Of a DNA stretch of 64,000 nt, positions 35,601 through 47,222 are shown piece after piece. The DNA comes from Siphonodentalium dalli. Taxonomy: Eukaryota; Mollusca; Scaphopoda; Gadilida; Siphonodentaliidae. A model generated the notes under the pieces. The model worked only from the letters and a program-made list of their open reading frames with translations. It made no database searches and was not told the origin of the DNA. Location: positions 114,157,546-114,221,545 of the forward strand of contig CP136068.1 in assembly GCA_032622095.1 (NCBI GenBank), read 5' to 3'. A program made the translations under genes and the position numbers. Positions within the stretch are counted from its first letter, which is position 1. The number at the start of each line of letters is the position of its first letter.

Positions 35601-37640
35601 CAACGCATAGTTATATCAGTTCCTCGATTGATTCGGGTGAATGCTCCAACACGAACTAACCTACAAAGTGAACTTGTAAATGACCATGATAAATAAAACG
35701 CATGTTTAGGGTACGTTCACACATTCGCAAACTTTCCTGCATTTGTTTTCGGACATTTATAATGTGACAGAAAACGAACGCAAATTTGTTTATACAATGC
35801 ATCTGTAACACATCTGACTATATATACAGGGGAAGTAAGAAATTCATAGTGCAATCCGCAGCGATTTTGCCGAAAGTTGCTTGTATACGTATAGCATGCA
35901 ATTAGTTTGCAAGAATCAACCGTGTATGCAGGTATTCTGAAGGAAAATATTAGTAGCACCGTTACTCGTAGAAATACACAAATTCCCTTCTCATACCGTT
36001 AGCTTTGGTAAATTTTATATTTATATGCACATTGTCGTTCATATAGTTTTATCTGAGGAAATATCAAACGTCCACGTGAAGTAACGGGTTCAGTCATCGG
36101 GCGACCGAAGAGGTGGGTGACAAACCATACCACAGCAACCATGACGGACAAGACTCAGTGTCACCAAAGCCGAACCATTATTATATGGTAAGGTATCACA
36201 TGTCTTGTTGTGGCACGAACCATTTACCAATGAGATAACGATCTGACATAATTAAAGATACGGATTGCCTTTGAATCGCGATGGGTATTATTGTTGTTAA
36301 AATATCACATCCGTTAAAACCGCCATAAACAGAACGGATATTAAAATATATAGATGGCTTTTGTTCTTGTACCAATCATAACTATTGCATCAATAGCATG
36401 CTATTATCAAGGTTGTACGCCGTGTTCGTAAACAATTTTTTTAAAAGCCATGTTATGTTACAGTAATGGATTTGTTTTATTGCCGTCTTAGCCACTAAAC
36501 GATATCGCGGCATTGTCGTTTTTATTGGCGCATGGAGGACCAAACTCCAGGCAGAGTTATCTCTCATCGCTCCGCTGAGATACCACTGCCATAGTGACAT
36601 TAATTGGTAAGGAATTCTTACGTGCTTTTAGTTCTTTTGTTTTAGGATTTAAATTGTCTATGTATGGCTCAGTCTATATTGTTCTCACCAATACTGAAAG
36701 AATTACCATTATTGCAAACTTTAAAACAAATTTGGTGGTCAAAACAAGATAATAGGTGACTAAATACAGTTCCGCGACGATATGTAAAAATAGATTTATC
36801 GTCTGCAAAGTATACCATCATTATGGCAGTGTTATATCGCAGTGATAACGTAGAGGGCGCTGTATGGAGTGTGATGGAGGACCTCGTATATATAGATTGT
36901 TAATTTTACACGGGACTCCCGGTATAATTACCATGATGTATACGGAATCACGAATTAAACGAACATGGCTCATTCGAGCATTTCCCAAATAATGCCTACG
37001 GAATTGGGAAGGAGGTATAGGATATATTGACAGATAGCGGCTTCATATATGCTCTGAACAATACTTTCGATGTAATGGTCACATCCATTTGCCAGCTGTC
37101 CAGTTCAAATGGATGTTATTTTGTTTGTGACCCATCAAGCATCGTGTTCAAAGTTGTATTTGTTATGACTTCGATGCGTCTTTATGCTCATAGAAAGGTA
37201 GTTCCAGTATTTATCGACCTATTTCGATACCGGGAACAATTCAAAAGCGAATAATATTAGATGTATTTTGGAGCGCAGACCGACATGTGGAATTAACCTA
37301 ACCTCCCTTTGAGTTGGCAAAAAAATACCCGTTTGCACTTATCGGGAATAACCTCGCCATCGCGACCTGTAAGCGAGGCGTTTACTCTTTCTAACTGAGT
37401 CACCGGGACCCCAATTTCAACGAAGAAGAACGCCAAATGCAATGTGAGGGAATTGTCAACACAGAATCAATTAAACATTTATATAGAATACATGTAGTTG
37501 GAATTCGAAATATCACACTCGGCTGACAGAGACTGTTCATTGTACATAGTCGAATTAATGTCAGATCTTCTTGCTGTATGTCCTGTTAACTCATATAATT
37601 TCCATATATAAGAAAGAGCTGGTAATAACAAGCCTTGAAA
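35600..37640. other. Non-coding stretch
   Basis: No exon or element can be supported. A short minus-strand frame at 35717-35959 contains several Cys and lies behind an acceptor-like CTTCAG. Its phase does not match the lectin-gene exon at 40927, and no domain is recognisable. Confidence 0.4.
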
Positions 37641-37642
37641 TA

Positions 37643-38059
37643 GTGCGTCTGTCGTTTGGAGAATCAGGTCCCCAGAGGGTGAATTTATAGTGACGCTATC
37701 CCGCATAGCGGGCTAGCATCACTAAGTTCACCCTCTGCGAATCTAATTTTGCCGATGTCTCAATTTAATGCTATATGGAAAACCTAGCATCATATTGAAG
37801 TTTCCTATACAGTTGAAGTTGGTAATGTTCACCCGTTAGTCACCTCGATTATGTATTTTATCTTCTGTTAATTAAAGGATATAGAAACTGTGCAGAATGG
37901 AAAAAGTAACTGAAAACAATGTTATTAGATACTTCCCAGAAGATGAGGCCTGATGAGAATGAGGTCCCCAGAAGGTGAATTTGGTGATGCTAGCCCGCTG
38001 TGCGGGATACGTCACTAAATTCACCCTCTGAGGACCTCATTCTACAAATGAAAGACACA
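37643..38059. mobile_element. Foldback element family H2, copy 2 (inverted relative to copy 1)
   Basis: Palindromes at about 37660-37749 and 37955-38045 each read GAGGTCCCCAGA(G/A)GGTGAAT...core GCCCGC...ATTCACC...GACCTCATT or close variants. The central part is the inverse of the centre of the 25.5-kb copy ('acctcgattatgta' against 'tgcataatcgaggt'). Length is nearly the same (about 417 bp). Confidence 0.85.
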
Positions 38060-38323
38060 CTTTTTCAAGGCATGGGTAACATAATGGGTATCGTTAGTTA
38101 TAGAGAAAGTTAGTGCAATTTTGCTAGTATTCTTTTTAGTGTAGCGCGTGCGTCAGCGTTGAGGAGATGACGTTTTTCTGACTTCTTTTCAAACCTCTTG
38201 TCTACGCACGTCAGTTCTGATTGCTTCCACTTTGTTCCAGCTGAAAATTAAATGCAAATGCCATTTAAAATAATATATTCATGATTTCGTGATAAATTCA
38301 TTATGATCTCGATATGGGTGAAA

Positions 38324-39348
38324 TCTCATATATATTTTGAAGACCTCTGTCTGTATGTTTGTCTGTCTGTCTGTCTGTCATTAATACAAATCTACGATTC
38401 TCGACCGATCGGGACGAAACTTGGTACGTGTTTGTAGTTTGACCAGGCGGTGGACGTTGTCGTATTGGCGAGCCCGTGCGGCGCCCGCTTCGCGCATGCG
38501 CAGACGAGATCTCGGGAACGGGTTTAGCTATCGACTTGAAATTTTCTATGTAAATGTATCTTGCCCCGGATACGAATTTTATCGGGTCGCCGAGCCCGTG
38601 CGACGCCAGCTTCGCGCATGCGCAGACGAGATCTCGGAAACGGGTGGAGCTATCGACTTGAAATTTGCTATGTGAATGTATCTTGCCCCGGATACGAATG
38701 TTATCGGGTCGCCGAGCCCGTGCGACGCCAGCTTCGCGCATGCGCAGACGAGATCTCGGAAACGGGTGGAGCTATCGACTTGAAATTTGCTATGTGAATG
38801 TATCTTGCCCCGGATACGAATGTTATTTTGAAGACCTCTGTTTGTTTGTTTGTCTGTCTGTCTGTCATTTATACAAATCTACGATTCTCGACCGATCGGG
38901 ACGAAACTTGGTACGTGTGTGTAGTTTGACCAGGCGGTCGTCGTTGTCGTATTGGCGAGTCCGTGCGACGCCCGTGCAGCGCATGCGCAGACGAGATCTC
39001 GGAAACGGGTGGAGCTATCGACTTGAAATTTGCTATGTGAATGTATCTTGCCCCGGATACGAATTTAATCGGGTCGCCGAGCCCGTGCGACGCCAGATTC
39101 GCGCATGCGCAGACCAGATCTCGGAAACGGGTGGAGCTATCGACTTGAAATTTGGTTTTTGAATAGCCCGGACGATTTGAAATTTGCTATTTGAATGTAT
39201 CTTGCCCCGGATACGAATTTTATCGGGTCGCCGAGCCCGTGCAACGCAAGCTTCGCGCATGCACAGACCAGATCTCGGAAACGGGTGGAGCTATCGACTT
39301 GAAATTTGGATTTTGAATAGCCCGGACAACGTCGGGCTCATCGGCTAG
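38324..39348 (+). mobile_element. Helitron-like family C, tandem unit 1
   Basis: Starts A|TC (TCTCATATATATTTTGAAGA, then TCTG runs) and ends AGCCCGGACAACGTCGGGCT then CATCGGCTAG. The hairpin AGCCCG/CGGGCT lies 6 bases before CTAG. Between the ends is a chain of about 122-bp repeats (for example 38583 and 38705) with CTTCGCGCATGCGCAGACGA. An internal restart of the leader, lacking the first bases, occurs at 38824. The Arg/Ala-rich frames on both strands are repeat artefacts. No Rep/helicase is encoded. Confidence 0.8.
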
Positions 39349-39927
39349 TCTCATATATATTTTGAAGACCTCTGTTTGTTTGTCTGTCTGTCTGTATGTT
39401 TGTCTGTCATTTATACAAATCTACGATTCTCGACCGATCGGGACGAAACTTGGTACGTGTGTGTAGTTTGACCAGGCGGTGGACGTTGTCGTATTGGCGA
39501 GCCCGTGCGGCGCCCGCTTCGCGCATGCGCAGACGAGATCTCGGAAACCGGCGGGTGGAGCTATCGACTTGAAATTTGCTATGTGAATGTATCTTGCCCC
39601 GGATACGAATTTTATCGGGTCGCCGAGCCCGTGCGACACCAGCTTCGCGCATGCGCAGACGAGATCTCGGAAACGGGTGGAGCTATCGACTTGAAATTTG
39701 GTATGTGAATGTATCTTTCCCCGGATACGAATTTTATCGGGTCGCCGAGCCCGTGCGACGCCAACTTCGCGCATGCGCAGACCAGATCTCGGATACGGGT
39801 GGAGCTATCGACTTGAAATTTGGTTTTTGAGTAGCCCGGACAACGTCGGGCTGGGTGGAGCTGGTGGAGCTATCGACTTGAAATTTGGTTTTTGAATAGC
39901 CCGGACAACGTCGGGCTCATCGGCTAG
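39349..39927 (+). mobile_element. Helitron-like family C, tandem unit 2
   Basis: Begins TCTCATATATATTTTGAAGA immediately after the CTAG of unit 1 and ends with the same hairpin and CTAG, followed by T at 39928. It has fewer 122-bp repeats than unit 1 and a partly duplicated 3' hairpin at 39834-39853. Confidence 0.8.
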
Positions 39928-39929
39928 TA

Positions 39930-40926
39930 TATATATATAATGGAGTTTAATTAGCTTATAGAACATTTCTCCTTGGTTGAAGTAATTTTGTTTTTATCAG
40001 GTCAGTGGTATGCCCGATGATTGAATGCAAAGTTTACCATGTTTGCTTGGCTTCTAGAAACCATAATTGTAACTACGGATATGACAAAACTACAACTGAT
40101 AGAAATAACACACATTCTAGGACGTAGAACCCTATAATTATTCGTATTGGTTATCAGTAGTAGTTCATCATAATTAAGGTGTCCATAACCGAGACAACGG
40201 AAATTTGAAGAGAGGAAATAACCATTTATCCCACAAGGCAGAATCTGACACGAAAACCGAAATAAACTTTGGATACGGAAGTTCACCGAAAGCATTTCTA
40301 AAGTAAGGGGAACATATAATACAAAAGTTCGAACTTCGCCCGTCAAGAAATACATGGTTATACTATTCGCCACGATGTGATGGGGATCGTAGCCAATCGT
40401 AGAGCAACAATATAGTCTGTTGATAAATTCCGCATACGCGCGTTATTACGCCGACCATGAATGTTATGCACGAGCAGCGAGTTATTTAATGCTGATTTTA
40501 GTATGGCACGTTTTGTTTCTTAATGAAAACAAACGATATCGCTGGGTTGTGCTGCACGGACTTCGTTTGGAAATAGAACATACATGTAGTTGTCTGACTA
40601 CTGGATAATACTTTCCTGTCTCGGGCACACTAAGAACAATAGAGTCAGTTTTGCCTAACGACGAAGTTAGATGTTATTTCAATCTAAACTTCCTAATGCA
40701 GTTATAAAAATATACAATGGAACGGTCAATTATTCATTTGGAGGGGTGTTCAGATAACAAAAGCAGACAACGGACAGAGAAAAAGATAATACATGTACAA
40801 GCAGAGGGATTTATATTCATTGGTGGGAATTTTTCAGATAATAAGTGGAACGAACTTATTATCTGAACATTTCCTATGTGGACTACTCGTCAATGAGTAT
40901 TTCGTATAGAGAGTGTTAATACTTAC
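39930..40926. other. Presumed 3' intron of the lectin gene with a family E repeat
   Basis: 40720-40905 is a family E copy (GGAGGGGTGTTCAGATAA ... GAACTTATTATCTGAACA). I could not find the exon completing the second peritrophin domain here. The 123-codon minus frame at 40002-40373 has no recognisable domain. Confidence 0.45.
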
Positions 40927-41043
40927 GAGCACATCCCATGACCGTAGCTTGTCCCCAGTTGTCGCATTGAATAAACTCATCATCCCTGGATGGATGGGAG
41001 TGGTAAAGCCCATTGCTCTCGTCACAGAGATAATCGAAATTAT
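40927..41043 (-). CDS. Mosaic chitin-binding lectin gene: exon with first half of a peritrophin-A domain
   Basis: Exon between TTTTCAG and GTAAGT, phase 1 on both sides. It reads DNFDYLCDESNGLYHSHPSR then DDEFIQCDNWGQATVMGCA. C-x5-GLYxHP...EFIQC...G...C is the core of the chitin-binding type 2 (peritrophin-A, CBM14) fold, found in secreted proteins that bind chitin in cuticle, gut lining or shell matrix. Three of the six expected cysteines are here. The rest (normally GL.F...C) should lie in a further exon that I could not find down to about 36 kb. It follows the linker exon at 42100 in matching phase. Confidence 0.85.
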
Positions 41044-42099
41044 CTGAAAAGTAAAAATATAGAGACCATTCTCACGTCTTAAAAGATAATCATATAAACA
41101 ACTTATATGCTAGATGATGTTGCACAGTATGTAACATGTGGTTGAAGTCTGGGTTGGGGAGTGTTGGGCAAAATGATTGCAGCCAAAATGTGGATTTTTT
41201 GTTTCTTTTCCAAATTATAGAATTATAGGATTCACTACGCTATACACACACAAACTATTCGGTTTTTTGGTGGTTTTGATCAAATCCAAATATGAAACCT
41301 GGGGTATTGAAGTATTGCTTCAAAACCCATATTGGATTTCATGAATTATGCAAGATTTACCGTTAGTGTTGCTCGTTGCATGCGGACGTCGGCCGCCATT
41401 TTCGAAGCTTCTAAAACTACAACATTATAGTCCAGAAATCATGGCAAACAACTTCGACTCGGTTCAATGGGTGATCACAGAAATATTCCACGGTGGCTAG
41501 ACTATCTGGACGTTGTGAATTTGGTTGAGATTTTCACAGGTATTTATTTATAAACTAATTACAGAATGCTTTCAACTTTGCACGAAATCTTCACACAGGC
41601 GTCTTCAATCTGCCTTCACTGGAAGTTCAGTCTCACTCATATGCATACATGAATTTTGTTCATATCATTTGACGTCACTCCATGAAAAGTGGGCTTGCAG
41701 CAAAATATATGCCGTACAGTTGCCGTTTCTGGAAATCAAAATCACATTAAAAAAATGTTGAATTGTTTAATCGAATCCACGATGTGTAAGTATATATATT
41801 TTTAATTGCCACATATAGCTCGCTAGTTGCTCCAATAAATAAATAATATAAAGTAAATGGTTTGTTGAACATTCTATATCTGACAATATATTCTATTCCA
41901 GACTATTTCAGATGCACTGATAAAAAAAATGAATGGTCACAAGCGTTTAACATCTGTTAATATGTTTATATCCCGTTCAAAATCTAAAAGCAACGTTTTC
42001 ATTTTTGATGGAATGCATGCATGGTAGTTTTAAGTACAAATTGGAACTTTTGGGTACATTATTGAGTTGAACGAGAACTAATTTGCGAGAAGAGTGTAC

Positions 42100-42177
42100 C
42101 TGGTATAGTTGTGACCTCCGCGCTCTGAGTCGTTGTTTCCGGGATACCACCTGTTGGTTGAGTAAAGGACTCCATCT
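42100..42177 (-). CDS. Mosaic chitin-binding lectin gene: Thr/Pro linker exon
   Basis: 78-base exon between TTTCAG and GTACAC, phase 1 on both sides. It encodes EMESFTQPTGGIPETTTQSA then EVTTIP, a Thr/Ser/Pro-rich spacer of the kind that is O-glycosylated between extracellular domains. Its F(T/S)QPTG core also occurs in the exons at 61.6 and 62.9 kb, so it belongs to a duplicated exon type. It connects the lectin domain to the second peritrophin domain. Confidence 0.75.
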
Positions 42178-42489
42178 CTGAAATTTATAGTAAAGTTCAC
42201 AAGATATACAGTTTTCGTTTGAAGATTTTAGAACTTGAGTGTGGCTTATATACCTCGTGTTTCACGATAATGTGCATACTCACATGCTATATAGTACAGT
42301 ATTTTTCACCAATTAACCGAGTTTCCCAAACTCCATGTAGGGTTTATCCCCCTTGATGACTCGGTAAGACCGCTGTCGGTATATTTGGTGGACGTCCGCG
42401 ATATTAAGATATATACTAAGCGAATTGAGCAACATATTGCCCTTATTAGGTACACAAAAGATCGAACAAAATGTGTGTAATTTCGTATC

Positions 42490-42830
42490 TTAAGTTTTAA
42501 GTCCCACTAGAACCAAACAACTATATTGCGAAACGGTGTGATTTGGTTCTCCCATTGTATCATCATAAAAGTCTAAACGCACATGGACGACATTGTCACG
42601 GCAACACGCATGGCAAGTCACACACAAAACATTGTAATTCTAATTTGCTGCAATTTGACGAGGATAGCTTGCGAAAATCGTCAGCAAAACTACCGCTCTA
42701 ATTCACCATTCTGTCATTAAGTTTTTAATGCGGGGATTGTTCTCAAATCATATAGGACATTTAACTTTGGGCCGACCGGTTTCGCCATTTTGGCTGGAAA
42801 ACCCCCGCGCTAAATATATAAAACCACGGA
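42490..42830. repeat. Dispersed repeat, partner at 53050-53370 (same orientation)
   Basis: Shared blocks are 'catggcaagtca', 'gcttgcgaaaat', 'tcattaagtttttag' or 'tcattaagtttttaat', and the end 'ggaaaacccgcgct' or a close variant. Copies are diverged and lie in lectin-gene introns or upstream DNA. Confidence 0.8.
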
Positions 42831-43259
42831 CTAGTACCCAGCCGGTGCCATAGTCAGAAAGGAATACGACTGGTGCGCTCTGGTAGCGAATGCGAGTTTC
42901 ATAACTTCTCACCAACGAATTTGTAACATGTAAATGCAGCAGATAATGGCGTATTGTGTACATGCGCCCATCTCCGACATAATTTATACTCAGACACGTA
43001 CCACGAAGTTATCTTATTTATACATGTATATCAGTTCTTTGGAAATGTATATAGTTTTGTTACATGTACAACCATGCTCCATGCTGTAACATATATATGC
43101 ATGTTCACCTTCGATGTCAATGGACTTCCGTATATATGAAATAAGACTTGTTTGCCTTCGATTGTTTTGAGTTATCAGCATAAATTCAAAGTGTATGTGT
43201 ACATTTATGCAAACAGTGCATCGGGTGCTCACATATCATCAATCTATATTATCTGTCAC

Positions 43260-43560
43260 CGTGGAAAATGGTTTATCACATAATTAGCCCCTAAATTTTT
43301 AATCCGGCCTCACAGTTTTAGTAAGACACACGTGTACTATCGGCACGCACAATGCCGTAAGAGCTTAGTGCAATGCTGTCGATGTCAATGCCGGAACATT
43401 ATTATTATGTTAATTAGAATATAATTATGATATTCGATTTGTGTTGGGTTATTTAGTGTTGACCAATTTTGTCAACATGAAAAGACACAATTAAAATGGA
43501 ACTATATCTTTTTTTTAAGGTGTCTATACTTCCTCTTTGGTTGTGATAAGGAAATCAATA
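43260..43560. repeat. Dispersed repeat, inverted partner at 62190-62560
   Basis: 'tatcacataattagcccc', 'ggcctcac' or its variant, 'taattagaatataatta', 'gtgtcttttcatgttga' (inverse here) and 'aaggtgtct' are shared in inverse order. The 62-kb copy also carries an inverted pair ACTAAATTCGATT/AATCGAATTTAGT at 62089-62132, with a decayed equivalent at 43600-43650. Confidence 0.8.
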
Positions 43561-43579
43561 TTTTTGTTTTTAACCCCAG

Positions 43580-43960
43580 CCGTTTCGAAATCGTGCACTA
43601 AATTAAATTCGAGAATCGCTAAAGCTCGGCTCGAATCGAACTTAGTGCAATCGGTTAAAGTGATGTGAAACACTCCGGTAGGGTGATCAAATAGACATGG
43701 AGAACAATCTTGCTCAAAGTAGTTATGTTTTACGAATATTAATCCAAATTGACAACACACACCGTCATTCTTATATATTAATTCAGTGCAATGACTCTAG
43801 ATGTCGAAATCGTTTGCGTTAGTTTATCGCCGATTGTTGCGTCCCGAATTGAGGTGTAAATATTTTGAGCGTAGTTCAGACGATGTTTTCTTTGGAGTGG
43901 TATGGTCGATTCATTTAAAATTTTCGGTGATCTTAGTAGAATGATACATTATCCAGGTTG
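43580..43960. repeat. Dispersed repeat family X, copy 1
   Basis: 'gtgatgtgaaacactccggt' through 'cgatgttttcttt' and on to 'ttttcggtgat'. An inverted copy lies at 47470-47815, and a third copy at 60530-61140 is interrupted by about 285 bp of other sequence. Confidence 0.85.
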
Positions 43961-44100
43961 GCATAGAGTCTGAGAACTAACTTGTAAGTTTATCGCACTC
44001 GAACAAGTCCATAATATGTCTTTAATAAATTTCCTATATAATTGCGACTCATAAGAGATCATATATCAGAAACTCATAATGTGTCATATAGGGTACTTAC

Positions 44101-44265
44101 CGTATTCACATATATAGGTGTAGTCGTACGGTAACCATGCCCTCAGCGGGTGCTCACAACGCTTATTCTCCCATTTTCCCTGCTTGTCAAACCGAATATT
44201 AGCACACTTTCCGCTCCAACGTCGGGGGTATCGACGGGCCCAGTTAGCGTATTCCAATGGTTCAC
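44101..44265 (-). CDS. Mosaic chitin-binding lectin gene: C-type lectin domain, second half
   Basis: Exon between TTTTAG and GTAAGT, phase 1 at both ends. Joined to the exon at 45771 it restores WMWSQG-EPLEYANWARRY, then SGKCANIRFDKQGKWENKRC and YDYTYICEY. This is the C-terminal half of a C-type lectin-like fold: the G-E-P...NW loop, the penultimate Cys pair, the W before the third conserved Cys and the final YICE. The calcium/sugar-site motifs differ from the canonical EPN or QPD and WND (here EPL and WEN), so classical mannose or galactose binding is doubtful. Confidence 0.92.
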
Positions 44266-44379
44266 CTAAAAGTCAATGGAACCATTTAAGACAAGAAAAC
44301 CAATGTCAGAAATGGTAAGGCGCTCAAGATAAAATATATAATATATTATATACCCATCATTGTAATTATAGAATATAAA

Positions 44380-44760
44380 ATATTTTGGTTTCGCGAATGA
44401 CCAACTCAGAATTCCTTTAAAATAACAATAACAACCAGCACCTAATCAACGAACCGTCGGCCGACTCGGCCGTCCCCGACCACAACCCCAGTGAGCTGTA
44501 GAACGAAAATGTCAATAAAAGTTGAAATATAAGACTTACAAATTATCTTTTCATTTCTTTTATTTGTAATTGACATAGCTTGTCACAAACCAAAAATCAA
44601 CATTATTGACATAATAATGTAAAGGACAATAAACGAAATTGAAATACCCAACTACACATTTTACCGGACTCGGCCTCCTGGTCGCGCAGTTCGACTTTTA
44701 ATCCTTTCACAAATTCCAATTATCTATAAATAAAACGCCCAGCGAACTCTCTAGGACAGT
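44380..44760. repeat. Inverted copy of the 34.8-35.3 kb repeat
   Basis: 'tcggccgactcggccg', 'gacataataatgtaaaggac' and 'tctataaataaaacgccca' are inverse matches to 35150-35180, 34990-35020 and 34870-34900. It lies in the intron upstream of the second lectin exon. Confidence 0.85.
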
Positions 44761-45169
44761 ATACACGCGGCGCGCGTAATAATCGTTTGGACCAATATCA
44801 GAAAGCGTAGATTTACATCATCTCCCGACTCTATTTTTAGTCCGCGCCTCAATTGTTGGAGACCTGTTATGTAAACCTTTTTCTCATGCTATGCCCATCA
44901 GATTACACTTCAATGACACAGTAAGCAGTCAATTGTTATCAAATCGGACAATCTAAATCACCTTGTATTATATAAGATAGGATACTGCTTCAATATCTGG
45001 AACTGTCTATGACCATTTACACATGTATGTTAGGAAGAATAAAATATAAAACAATAAAATTCGCCCCATCCCATTTTTCTGAAAAAGTTGGATGTAAATT
45101 TAGCAGTTTATTTATATTGGCCTTAACCCTTTCTGTATACTATTTGGACTCTCCCATCATTTATAAAAG

Positions 45170-45375
45170 TAGACATTGGAATGGTCTATTATCCAATTGG
45201 AGGGGTGTTATGAAAAAATGAGCAGACTGATTTAAAAATGCTAGTGCAGAAGGAGTTCTATTTCTATGGAGGGGAATGTTCAGATAATAAGTTCAACAAA
45301 CGACCTATCTTGTTGAACTTATTTTATGAATATTTCCCATGGGAACTGCTCGTCAATGAGAATTTAGTATTTTGA
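45170..45375. repeat. Dispersed repeat family E copy
   Basis: 'ttggaggggtgtta', 'gttcagataataagttcaac' and 'gaactgctcgtcaatgag' match the copies at 40.7 kb and 56.0 kb. It contains the internal inverted pair around 45290-45325. Confidence 0.8.
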
Positions 45376-45770
45376 AGGGGTTGAAGGATCCCTTGAACGT
45401 TTCTGGTGCATCTTCATTTTTCGTTATACGTAGGCTGTATATATATGTAAAACAACGTATAACTGTGTTCAGAAGTGATGATTAATGGAGGAATACTAGG
45501 TATGTATGAGATGTTGCATCCGATTATCCGAGATAAAGTGGGTATCTACAAGTTCGTTATATATATATTATATTTTCAGGAATATAACACGTACGGATGA
45601 ACAAAATAAGAAATATTCCTCAATTTTCCACAATTGGACCTTCAATTCATAACAATTTGGCAAGTCATTTTTGAATTTGGCAACAAAGAAAAAAAAAATT
45701 AATTTAGAAAATATTTTGGCAACTGAATATTTTAGTCCAGCGCCAACCCTGCAAGAAAGCCAAAGTTTAC

Positions 45771-46037
45771 CTTGTGACCACATCCACTCGTTATCTTCTT
45801 CTCGTGCTCCTATCCACACCCCGTTGAACTTCCAGCCGAGTGCGTTAACTGCCGTTTCCACAATCCAATCGTTATGCTTTTGATCTAAGACCTTGACCAA
45901 TTGGCCACCCTGGCTCACGCAGTCAGTAGCTGCCTCGTTCCAACTCCGCTCAACTTCCACGAACTTGTAGCACGTATCATTATATATATGCAGTGCCCCT
46001 CCGTGTTTTGAAGCTAGAGGGCATCGTAACTGGATAA
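45771..46037 (-). CDS. Mosaic chitin-binding lectin gene: C-type lectin domain, first half
   Basis: Exon between TTATTTCAG and GTAAAC, phase 1 both sides, 89 codons. It reads VIQLRCPLAS...DTCYKFVEVERSWNEAATDC, then GGQLVKVLDQKHNDWIVETA and GVWIGAREEDNEWMWSQG. The RC...TCY pair marks a long-form C-type lectin-like domain. W..A...C...G..L and WIG are conserved core positions. Such domains act outside the cell in carbohydrate, protein or mineral recognition. Upstream it continues from the acidic exon at 47223; downstream it joins 44265. The Val/Ile/Met-rich extension in the minus frame above 46037 is trinucleotide repeat in the intron and is not coding. Confidence 0.93.
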
Positions 46038-46089
46038 CTGAAATAACATTATGCAACATGAAAACTAACAGTAAAATAAGTAACATGCA

Positions 46090-46465
46090 ACCGCGATAAC
46101 GATGATGGCAACGGGACGACGATAGCGACGAGACGATGACAACTATGACGATGATGAGGATGATTATGATGTTGTTGACGTCGTTGATGATGACGATGAT
46201 AATGATAACGATGACGACGATGACGATGGCGACGAAGAGGACGATGATGATGATGATGATGATGACGATGATAATGACTATATACATGCTGATGTTGAAA
46301 CACTCACGACGATGACGACGCTAATGATGATGGTGGTGGTGATGATGATGACGACGACGACGTCGACTACGACGACGACGATGATTATGGCAATGAGGTT
46401 GATGATGATGATTACGACGAAGAAGACGACGATGATGATGATGATGACGAAGAACACGACGAATG
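46090..46465. repeat. GAT/GAC trinucleotide repeat in a lectin-gene intron
   Basis: Runs of GATGAC, GATGAT and GACGAC, interrupted by AATGATAACG-type variants, occupy most of this stretch. They give artefactual frames of Val/Ile or His/Arg strings on the minus strand. Confidence 0.95.
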
Positions 46466-47222
46466 ACACTTACGGACCATACTAACATTGTGTACATAGC
46501 TCTGTATATACGTTTTTCACTCTGTATTGCATACAAATTATGATTGAGTGAAATAAAGCAATTCATTTCACAATTTCACAAATCTTACATCTTGGAATAT
46601 GTATACGATGACAGCATGGTCAAAGAATTCTAAATATATCAATAGTTGGACAGTCGATGCCTCAAACAACATGCAGGAGGTGGAACTTCAGACCGGAATT
46701 ACTCTATTGAGTTGGATAGTTGAATTCAATTCATCAACAAATTAAAAAGAAACTGCACTAAAAACACTTTTTATCGACATACGGCATGCCTTGAAGTGAG
46801 AATGTTTGTTTTCGGTTATCAAATCTATGGGTACGTTCCATGTAGATATTCGTAACAGCACCAGAACAGCTTTGTAACAGTGTCTATAGAAAACAACGTT
46901 CCGTTTGACTCGATTACGCGACTCGTGGTAGCGCAGTGACGTTTTACGCGCGTTGTCAATGACACCGTGCTCCATTCAAAATTTGTCCTCCGATCTGCGG
47001 CCTATGTTATAGTCAAATTTCATTTGAAAAATCTCCAACCGTATAAGGTGTTAATTTAAATGTTCGAATTATTCAAGCTTGTGTCTACTCAGTCCGCTTT
47101 GCACGCGAACACAACAGAGCGTGGTGACGTCACAGTCAGGGTTTAACTCAACGCCACAATTAAGTGGAGAATACAGACTACTGATTAACATATATTTACA
47201 AAAGTACGATTAGACAACTAAC

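Noticed and set aside
35717-35959. Cys-containing minus frame after a CTTCAG as the missing end of the second peritrophin domain
   Set aside because: The required phase (1) gives an early stop. The open frame needs phase 2, and the sequence lacks the conserved spacing.
38301-39830. Several Arg/Ala-rich frames of 80-165 codons on both strands with a repeated CADEISETGGAIDLKF block
   Set aside because: They coincide with the 122-bp internal repeats of the Helitron-like elements and exist on both strands, so they are repeat artefacts.
46040-46566. Minus-strand frames with Val/Ile or His/Arg strings upstream of the lectin exon
   Set aside because: They translate a GAT/GAC trinucleotide repeat in the intron. 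The lectin exon has a clear acceptor at 46038-46039.
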